Assembly (NCBI GenBank): GCA_028688175.1
Contig: JAQTYS010000077.1
Location: 1 to 10,813 of the forward strand
Reading direction: 5' to 3'
Length of the DNA: 10,813 nt
Source of the DNA: Methanothrix sp.
GTDB taxonomy: Archaea; Halobacteriota; Methanosarcinia; Methanotrichales; Methanotrichaceae
Each line of letters opens with the position of its first letter. Position 1 is the first letter of the stretch. The position numbers were made by a program, and so were the translations under genes. The notes beneath the pieces are model-generated. The model saw only the letters and a list, made by a program, of their open reading frames with translations, made no database searches and was not told where the DNA came from. Below, one piece after another: positions 6,504-10,813 of this stretch.

Positions 6504-7169
6504 ATGGCAATCACAGATAGAAAACAGCGGGAGAAAGAGCAGAGGCGAAATAGCATCATCATTGCGGCCGAGAGGCTGTTTTACGCCAGGGGCTATGATA
6601 ACGTCTCCATGGATGAGATAGCTCAGGAGGCTGAACTGAGCAAGGGCGCTATCTACTTCTATTTCAGAAAAAAAGACTCTCTGTTCTTCGCCATTGTCAG
6701 CCGCAAACAGACGGAGTTAGTGGATCTTATGGCGGTGCGCTTAAAAGATAAGGCTACTGGCAGGGATAAATTGAGGGCCATCATTGAGTGTTCTGTCGAT
6801 TTCACCAAAAGAAATCCTGAGTATAACGACATGGCCTGCACCTACGGACCCGTGATCTTGTTGAGAATGGATAAGGATGATGACAAAGCATTCGCGGAAA
6901 AAACCAATGAGTACAATGCTCTTTTATCTGATGCAATCAAAGAGGGCAGAGAGGATGGAACGATCAGGAAAGATCTCGATGCTGTCCTGATAGGATTCTA
7001 CATCACGCTTATCACCATATCTGTAGTATCTCCCCTGCCGACCTGGAAAAAAGCGTTTGCACTCTCAGGAATTAGTTTCCACCAGTTCCTAGATAGCTAT
7101 TCCTGTTTCATAGATCCAGCAATCAGCAAATGTTTTGCGGAAGACAATGAGAGCAGCAAATTAGTCTAG
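6504..7169 (+). CDS. TetR/AcrR family transcriptional regulator (TetR 1)
   Basis: This is a one-component DNA-binding regulator of 221 residues. Residues of about 12-60 form the TetR N-terminal helix-turn-helix: AERLFYARGYDNVSMDEIA, then the recognition stretch ELSKGAIYFYFRKKDSLF. The C-terminal part is all-helical and variable, as expected for the ligand and dimer domain, and it gives no clue to the ligand. GGAG six bases or so before ATG 6504 is a clear ribosome site. It stands between methyltransferase 1 and the acyltransferase gene, 30 bp from the latter, so it probably controls one or both and itself. TetR 2 at 8851 is a paralogue, sharing EKEQR, GYDN-SMD and YFAIV/FFAIV segments. TetR proteins are less common in archaea than in bacteria, which fits acquisition by transfer, though that is inference. 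Confidence 0.9.
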   Translation: MAITDRKQREKEQRRNSIIIAAERLFYARGYDNVSMDEIAQEAELSKGAIYFYFRKKDSLFFAIVSRKQTELVDLMAVRLKDKATGRDKLRAIIECSVDFTKRNPEYNDMACTYGPVILLRMDKDDDKAFAEKTNEYNALLSDAIKEGREDGTIRKDLDAVLIGFYITLITISVVSPLPTWKKAFALSGISFHQFLDSYSCFIDPAISKCFAEDNESSKLV

Positions 7170-7199
7170 CGACAGACAAGGAACAATCATTAGAAATAG

Positions 7200-8660
7200 A
7201 TGATCGAAATGAAGCAAATAAAGCAAAAATCCACCCCTACCTACCTGCCGGGGTGTATACGTCGCCTCTCCAACGTTGAACGGCTCTTCTTATGGAGCTT
7301 CCAAACCAATATAGCTGTAGCAGCCCGGATTGTGGGAGACATAGAAAAAGAGAAACTTGAGCAGGCTATTGATATAGTTTGCCGCATGCATCCGCTGACC
7401 AGGTGCAGGATCACCTTTGATGAGCATCACGATGCCTGGTTTTCCGGGGACTGCGTTCCAAGGGCCGCCTTACGTATAGTTCCAAAGACCTCAGACTCGC
7501 AATGGTTCGACGAGATCAGACGGGAATACCAGGTACCTTTCGAGCCCGAAGTCGGCCCTCTGATCCGGTTTGTGCTTGTGTATTCGTCAGAGGTTTCAGA
7601 ATTAATGGTGTTTTCAGAGCATTGCATCTGCGATGGAACAGCTCTTGCAAACCTTATACATGACGTTCTCGATTGCTATGCCGATCCAAAGAGTGAGGTT
7701 TCGGTCATCTCGCCGCCAGCGATCACTGATTACCTTCAACAGAAGGATAGTTTTTCCATCTCCACGATTATCGGCAGTTTCTTTATCAATCATTATAACA
7801 ATCAGTGGCTTAAGAAACCACATTACATCTCTCAAGAGGACTTTAATGAGATTCACGCTGCATATTGGGAAAAATACAGATATGACATCGCCCTCCTCCA
7901 GCTAGAACCAAAAGAGACCCACGACCTAGCAGCCCGATGCCGAGAGAATGGTATGACCATCGGATCTGCGCTAACAGCCGCATTTCTTGCCGCATATTAC
8001 GAAGTCATAGGCCCGCTTCCAAAAAACAAGAGGGCGATCTCTATACCATTCGATCTCCGAAGGCACCTCAAAGAAGGTACCGTCAATGGATTCTGCTTCT
8101 TATCAGGGGGATTTAATTTTCCTTTTGCCTATGACCAGAAAAAATCCTTCTGGAGAAATGCTGAGGATCTGCATAAGATCATTCAAAGACGAGTGAAGAA
8201 GCTCGACAACTCGGGCCTAGATATGGAACAATTCAATCCAACGCTTATCGATGCTTTTTTCAACTTAGCTCCATATATAAAAAAAGTCCCGGATGCATTC
8301 AACCAGACTGAGAATCTTTCAGCCTTTGCCAGCGATAAAAAGAGTATAGCACTTAAGATAGCCAATAATGCCTTATCCAAGCTTCCAGGTTTGATAACCA
8401 CAAACCTTGGGCGTCTGGACTATCCCGAGTTCTACGGGAACCTTCGACTCGATCGCTTATTTCTCATACCCTCAGCCGGGGAAGATGTTCCCCTGATTCT
8501 TGGCGGCGCAGGTGTCTGCGGCAGGATGGCATTTTCCTTGAACTATCTTGTGCAAAATAATAGCAATAATTCATTGTACACAAAGGATATGATCAAAATT
8601 CGAAATATTGCACTCGAATACCTTGGCTTTCCAGAAAAGGCAAATGAGAGCTGGATGTGA
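7200..8660 (+). CDS. stand-alone condensation-fold acyltransferase (PapA/alcohol acetyltransferase-like)
   Basis: This is a predicted acyltransferase of the chloramphenicol-acetyltransferase/condensation-domain fold with 486 residues, the size of PapA and AATase proteins. The active site is HCICDG (His141 to Gly146), which keeps the catalytic HxxxDG; the first His of the HHxxxDG form is Glu140. SIPFDLRRHL (281-290) matches the conserved arginine segment of the second lobe, and TTNLGRLD (400-407) stands where PapA/AATase members have their N-x-G motif. Such enzymes join an acyl thioester to an alcohol or amine. No adenylation domain, carrier domain or NRPS/PKS gene is in the window, so the acyl donor may be acyl-CoA. 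There is no signal peptide. The ATG at 7200 has only a weak ribosome site; ATG 7209 is also possible. It lies 30 bp after TetR 1, probably in one transcript. Confidence 0.8.
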   Translation: MIEMKQIKQKSTPTYLPGCIRRLSNVERLFLWSFQTNIAVAARIVGDIEKEKLEQAIDIVCRMHPLTRCRITFDEHHDAWFSGDCVPRAALRIVPKTSDSQWFDEIRREYQVPFEPEVGPLIRFVLVYSSEVSELMVFSEHCICDGTALANLIHDVLDCYADPKSEVSVISPPAITDYLQQKDSFSISTIIGSFFINHYNNQWLKKPHYISQEDFNEIHAAYWEKYRYDIALLQLEPKETHDLAARCRENGMTIGSALTAAFLAAYYEVIGPLPKNKRAISIPFDLRRHLKEGTVNGFCFLSGGFNFPFAYDQKKSFWRNAEDLHKIIQRRVKKLDNSGLDMEQFNPTLIDAFFNLAPYIKKVPDAFNQTENLSAFASDKKSIALKIANNALSKLPGLITTNLGRLDYPEFYGNLRLDRLFLIPSAGEDVPLILGGAGVCGRMAFSLNYLVQNNSNNSLYTKDMIKIRNIALEYLGFPEKANESWM

Positions 8661-8766
8661 ATGCCATTAATTATAGTTAAGAACCGAAGGATTCAGTACT
8701 ATGGTCGGCCCTTGTGAGCTAATCATCTCTGCCAGCTTCTGTCCGTATTGGAATTTTCTATCCAAA

Positions 8767-8776
8767 TTATTAAATA
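8767..8776 (+). promoter_or_regulatory. probable TATA box of TetR 2-methyltransferase 2 operon
   Basis: TTATTAAATA is preceded by a purine-rich CCAAA that could serve as BRE. The start would fall near 8798, giving a leader of about 50 bases that carries the palindrome at its 5' end. Confidence 0.5.
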
Positions 8777-8800
8777 GCATAATAACTTTAAGTTGAGTTC

Positions 8801-8815
8801 ATAACCGATGGTTAT
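8801..8815. promoter_or_regulatory. perfect 15-bp palindrome, likely TetR 2 operator
   Basis: ATAACC-GAT-GGTTAT has two perfect 6-base arms round a 3-base centre. It lies just past the predicted transcription start and 36 bases before ATG 8851. Size, symmetry and place are those of a TetR autoregulatory operator that would block the promoter of TetR 2 and methyltransferase 2. Binding by TetR 2 is inferred, not seen. Confidence 0.6.
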
Positions 8816-8850
8816 AATCATAAACTGAAGTTACAAAGCGGAGATCATCA

Positions 8851-9528
8851 ATGCCTTTCACGAATTTAAAGATACAGGAAAAAGAACAGAGGAAGAGCTA
8901 CATCCTCGACGCAGCCGAGAATCTGTTCTTCTCCAGGGGCTATGACAACATTTCCATGGACGACATAGCTCGCGAGATCGAGCTGAACAAAGCCACGCTA
9001 TATCTTTACTTCAAGAACAAGGAGGCGCTGTACTTCGCCATAGTTCTGCGAGGAGCCAGAATTCTTAACTCTATGGTCAAGGAAAAAATTAAAGCGTGCA
9101 AGAACGGAATCGAGATACTAGATGCAATAGGAATAGCATATTTTGAGTTCGTCGATAAGTATCCAGACTACAACAGGATGTATCTCTACTTCCGATCGGA
9201 GAGGTTCTCCACGAAGGATGGCGAGGATCTATGTGATGACGCAAAAAAGATTATCGAGCTGCGCCACGAGGAGTTCATCATAACCTGCAATGCCATAAAA
9301 TCGGGCATAAATGAAGGCACCATACGATCTGATTTGGATCCGGTCGAAATTACTGTTTTCTTAACCCAGGTTGTTAAATCTCTCTCCGAGATACACCCCG
9401 ATTTTAAGAAAGTATTGGCAAACAGAGGGATAACTGAGCATCAATTTCGTACAGATGTTGCAAGCTTTGTACGTCTTATGCTTGCGAATAATGAGGGAAA
9501 AAATGCTAGAAATAAGAAGAATATGTAA
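8851..9528 (+). CDS. TetR/AcrR family transcriptional regulator (TetR 2)
   Basis: This second TetR-type regulator has 225 residues. The helix-turn-helix lies at about residues 15-60, with AAENLFFSRGYDNISMDDIA and ELNKATLYLYFKNKEAL; several recognition-helix residues differ from TetR 1 (SKGAIYFYF versus NKATLYLYF), so the two may read different sites. The helical C-terminal domain ends in a basic, asparagine-rich tail. GGAGATCAT at about 8840-8848 is a good ribosome site before ATG 8851. The perfect palindrome at 8801-8815 in its leader points to autoregulation. Methyltransferase 2 starts 17 bp after its stop, so the regulator and enzyme are almost surely cotranscribed. Confidence 0.9.
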   Translation: MPFTNLKIQEKEQRKSYILDAAENLFFSRGYDNISMDDIAREIELNKATLYLYFKNKEALYFAIVLRGARILNSMVKEKIKACKNGIEILDAIGIAYFEFVDKYPDYNRMYLYFRSERFSTKDGEDLCDDAKKIIELRHEEFIITCNAIKSGINEGTIRSDLDPVEITVFLTQVVKSLSEIHPDFKKVLANRGITEHQFRTDVASFVRLMLANNEGKNARNKKNM

Positions 9529-9545
9529 AATTATAGGAGATATAT

Positions 9546-10466
9546 ATGCAAAAAGCTGACACCATTGCCAAATTAAATGATACGGAAATAAAGACAAAAG
9601 GACCAAGCAAGATGGCAGAGCTGATTGCCCTGCAGAGATTTGTGGAATCTGCACTCCCAGAGCGCGAACGCATCTGCTACGATCCATATGCAATTCACTT
9701 CGTAGATATGGAGATGTTGGAATTCGCCCGCAAAAATCCGGAGAAGGCAAAGGCGATGAGGGAGAACTACGAGCGCCTATTTCCTGGGATAGGCAACTCC
9801 ATTCGAGCCAGAGTCAGATATTTCGACGACTTTGTGAGGACTTCCATCGATGAAGGCATCAAGCAGATGGTCATCCTCGGGGCAGGCTATGACACCAGAG
9901 CATACAGGATTGAGGGATTGAAATGCAAGGTACGAACCTTTGAGGTAGACCATCCTTCTACCCAGGATGTGAAAATTAGAATAATCAATAAGATTTTCGG
10001 CGCTCTTCCTAACCACGTTGTTTACGTCCCTTTAGACTTCGAGTCTGAAGACCTTGGCCAGAAGCTTCTTGAGTACGGATATGATAAATCGCAAAAGACT
10101 CTCTTCGTTATGGAAGGGCTGGTCATGTACATATCGCCTGACGCAATGGACGAGACATTATCTTTCATCGTCAGAAACTCGGGAAAAGAAAGCTCCATTA
10201 TCTTCGATTATTATCCCAAATCCCTGGTGGATGGAACAAGCGAATTGGAGGCGGCAAAGAACATCTACAACTTCCTCGTCCAGCAGGGAGAGCCTCTGAA
10301 ATTCGGCATCGAAGAGGAGATGCTGGAGACTTTCCTTACCCAGAGGGGCTTCTCCAGAGTACAGAGCATCACCAGCGAAGACTACAAGAGGGCCTACTTC
10401 CATGGTATAAACGAAAATAGAGCGGTAAGCAGCCTTCTGTTCTTGGCCCATGCCGTTGTTGGTTGA
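9546..10466 (+). CDS. SAM-dependent methyltransferase, LCMT/TIGR00027-like (paralogue 2)
   Basis: This is the paralogue of the gene at 5499, with 306 residues and the same architecture. It has ERICYDPYA near residue 41, RYFDDF (91-96), motif I ILGAGYDTRAYR (110-121), FEVDHPSTQD (132-141) and VMEGLVMYI (188-196). The C-terminal GEPLKFGIEE stretch is also shared. The N-terminal 20 or so residues are unrelated between the two. Substrate is unknown; the family often methylates carboxyl or hydroxyl oxygen. TAGGAGATA just before ATG 9546 is a strong ribosome site. The gene is second in an operon with TetR 2. Differences in the central segment (LLYYLPP versus LVMYISP) and after FDY may reflect different acceptors. 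Confidence 0.88.
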   Translation: MQKADTIAKLNDTEIKTKGPSKMAELIALQRFVESALPERERICYDPYAIHFVDMEMLEFARKNPEKAKAMRENYERLFPGIGNSIRARVRYFDDFVRTSIDEGIKQMVILGAGYDTRAYRIEGLKCKVRTFEVDHPSTQDVKIRIINKIFGALPNHVVYVPLDFESEDLGQKLLEYGYDKSQKTLFVMEGLVMYISPDAMDETLSFIVRNSGKESSIIFDYYPKSLVDGTSELEAAKNIYNFLVQQGEPLKFGIEEEMLETFLTQRGFSRVQSITSEDYKRAYFHGINENRAVSSLLFLAHAVVG

Positions 10467-10468
10467 GC

Positions 10469-10576
10469 GATCAACTGAGCCAGGCAATCTTGGATGGCTT
10501 GAAGTTGTCTGAAAAGCTGCTGAAAGAGTCTGAAGATTTCGATATCTTGCATAAAAGTCAGTGGCATCAAGCCTAG
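10469..10576 (+). pseudogene. possible coding remnant, 35 codons ending at TAG 10574-10576
   Basis: A short frame after methyltransferase 2 reads as a leucine- and lysine-rich, helix-like peptide (for example LKLSEKLLKESEDFDIL) with codon choice like a real gene. It has no ATG, and a TTG at 10463 overlapping the upstream stop is the only nearby start. It could be the tail of a gene lost when the island edge formed, or chance. I do not recognise the family. Confidence 0.25.
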
Positions 10577-10601
10577 CTATCCACCTGGAGAGATTCAATC
10601 C

Positions 10602-10655
10602 AAGGCGGCTTTGAACTATCGATTGGGCTTCTTCCAGCGAGATGAGGCTACGAAA
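10602..10655. repeat. 54-bp direct repeat, copy 2 (displaced moeA 5' segment)
   Basis: The match to 5062-5115 is 53 of 54 bases in the same orientation. The similarity begins abruptly at 10602; the sequence before it is unrelated to the moeA body. Together the copies bracket about 5.5 kb holding the whole methyltransferase/TetR/acyltransferase cluster. Confidence 0.93.
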
Positions 10656-10667
10656 AGGATATCTCAT
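10602..10667 (-). pseudogene. moeA 5'-end stub (22 codons)
   Basis: On the minus strand, ATG 10667 begins MRYPFRSLISLEEAQSIVQSRL, which aligns without gaps to the MoeA start MRKEFRSL and its next residues. Only codons 2 to 5 differ much, plus one Leu-to-Gln change at codon 15. After codon 22 the frame continues into sequence with no MoeA similarity, so the stub cannot make a functional protein. No TATA box is seen upstream of this ATG. It is either the displaced original moeA start or the remnant of a second moeA. Confidence 0.75.
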
Positions 10668-10686
10668 CAAGAGAACGAGGCTCTTC

Positions 10687-10813
10687 GTGAAACAATTCGG
10701 CATAGCCTTGCAGAGCATAAAAGCCGCATGGCCCATATGCGTGGGCTACCTTCCCCTCGGCTTTGCCTTCGGCGTCCTGGCCCAGAAGGCGGGATTGGAT
10801 TTGCTCGATATCG
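10687..10813 (+). CDS. azlC: AzlC family branched-chain amino acid exporter subunit, N-terminal part (3' end cut by window)
   Basis: The 42 visible residues match the start of AzlC. This multispanning membrane protein, usually paired with the small AzlD, exports branched-chain amino acids or analogues. The segment VGYLPLGFAFGVLAQKAGL is the conserved first membrane region. I chose GTG 10687 because GAGG lies six bases before it and the N-terminal length then fits the family. An ATG at 10642 is in frame and would add 15 residues encoded partly by the moeA-derived repeat; it lacks a ribosome site. Its promoter may be the CATAAAAG at 10550-10557, inside the island edge, or may have been disturbed by the rearrangement. 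Substrate is inferred from the family only. Confidence 0.72.
   Translation, partial: MKQFGIALQSIKAAWPICVGYLPLGFAFGVLAQKAGLDLLDI

Larger units (their letters stand above)
8661..8850. other. intergenic regulatory region before TetR 2
   Basis: This AT-rich stretch of 190 bp has no gene I can support. It contains the TetR 2 promoter and a perfect palindrome on its right side. Further upstream, AACCGAAGG at 8682-8690 resembles the left part of that palindrome (AACCGATGG at 8803-8811) at eight of nine bases and may be a weaker second site. No T-rich terminator is seen after the acyltransferase. Confidence 0.5.

Noticed and set aside
7200..8660. Nonribosomal peptide synthetase module
   Set aside because: Only the condensation-like fold is present. 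There is no adenylation or carrier domain, and the DFGWG motif is absent.
9361..9750. 129-codon minus-strand frame across the TetR 2-methyltransferase 2 junction
   Set aside because: It overlaps two well-supported genes and shows no domain; its hydrophobic stretch comes from antisense reading.
5116..10601. Insertion sequence, CRISPR array or tRNA attachment site as the cause of the island
   Set aside because: I saw no transposase, integrase, terminal inverted repeats, regularly spaced repeats or tRNA sequence. The only flanking repeat is the moeA-derived one.
10158..10736. 192-codon minus-strand frame containing the moeA-like stub
   Set aside because: Only the 22 codons from ATG 10667 resemble a protein. 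The rest is antisense to methyltransferase 2 and intergenic DNA.

Overview
This is an archaeal chromosome segment, most likely from a euryarchaeote of the Methanomicrobia/Methanosarcinales kind. TFS, PCNA and the large primase subunit PriL stand side by side, which is an archaeal information-processing neighbourhood. Promoters have TATA boxes and sometimes lack a leader, and Shine-Dalgarno (SD) sites resemble AGGTGAT and GGAG. A Methanothrix-like methanogen is my best guess, but nothing here fixes the genus.

Left part (1-5136), conserved core. It begins with the end of a Cys-rich protein that I do not recognise, followed by a small glutaredoxin-like CPRC protein. An ACT-domain protein on the minus strand converges on the glutaredoxin gene, and the two stop codons share a CTAG. 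The ACT gene is divergent from transcription factor S (TFS) across a TATA-like element that reads both ways. PCNA and priL follow with an ATGA stop/start overlap. priL then overlaps by 44 bp with the convergent moeA, a molybdopterin-biosynthesis gene fused to a periplasmic-binding-protein-like domain. moeA seems to be transcribed without a leader.

Right part (about 5130-10600), an accessory island that looks more AT-rich, with all genes on the plus strand: methyltransferase 1, TetR 1, a stand-alone condensation-fold acyltransferase, TetR 2, methyltransferase 2. The two methyltransferases are clear paralogues of each other, and so are the two TetR regulators, but the order is swapped (MT-TetR versus TetR-MT). 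The acyltransferase keeps the HxxxDG active site, and no NRPS module or carrier protein lies nearby. This reads as a small self-regulated acyl-transfer and methylation pathway whose product is unknown. A perfect 15-bp palindrome lies in the TetR 2 leader and other inverted repeats lie near the first promoter.

The island lies between a direct repeat: 54 bp from the 5' end of moeA recurs at 10602-10655 with one mismatch, and an ATG start in the same register follows both copies on the minus strand. The distal copy is a 22-codon moeA stub just before an azlC-like gene that runs off the window. This looks like the scar of an insertion or rearrangement at the moeA start.
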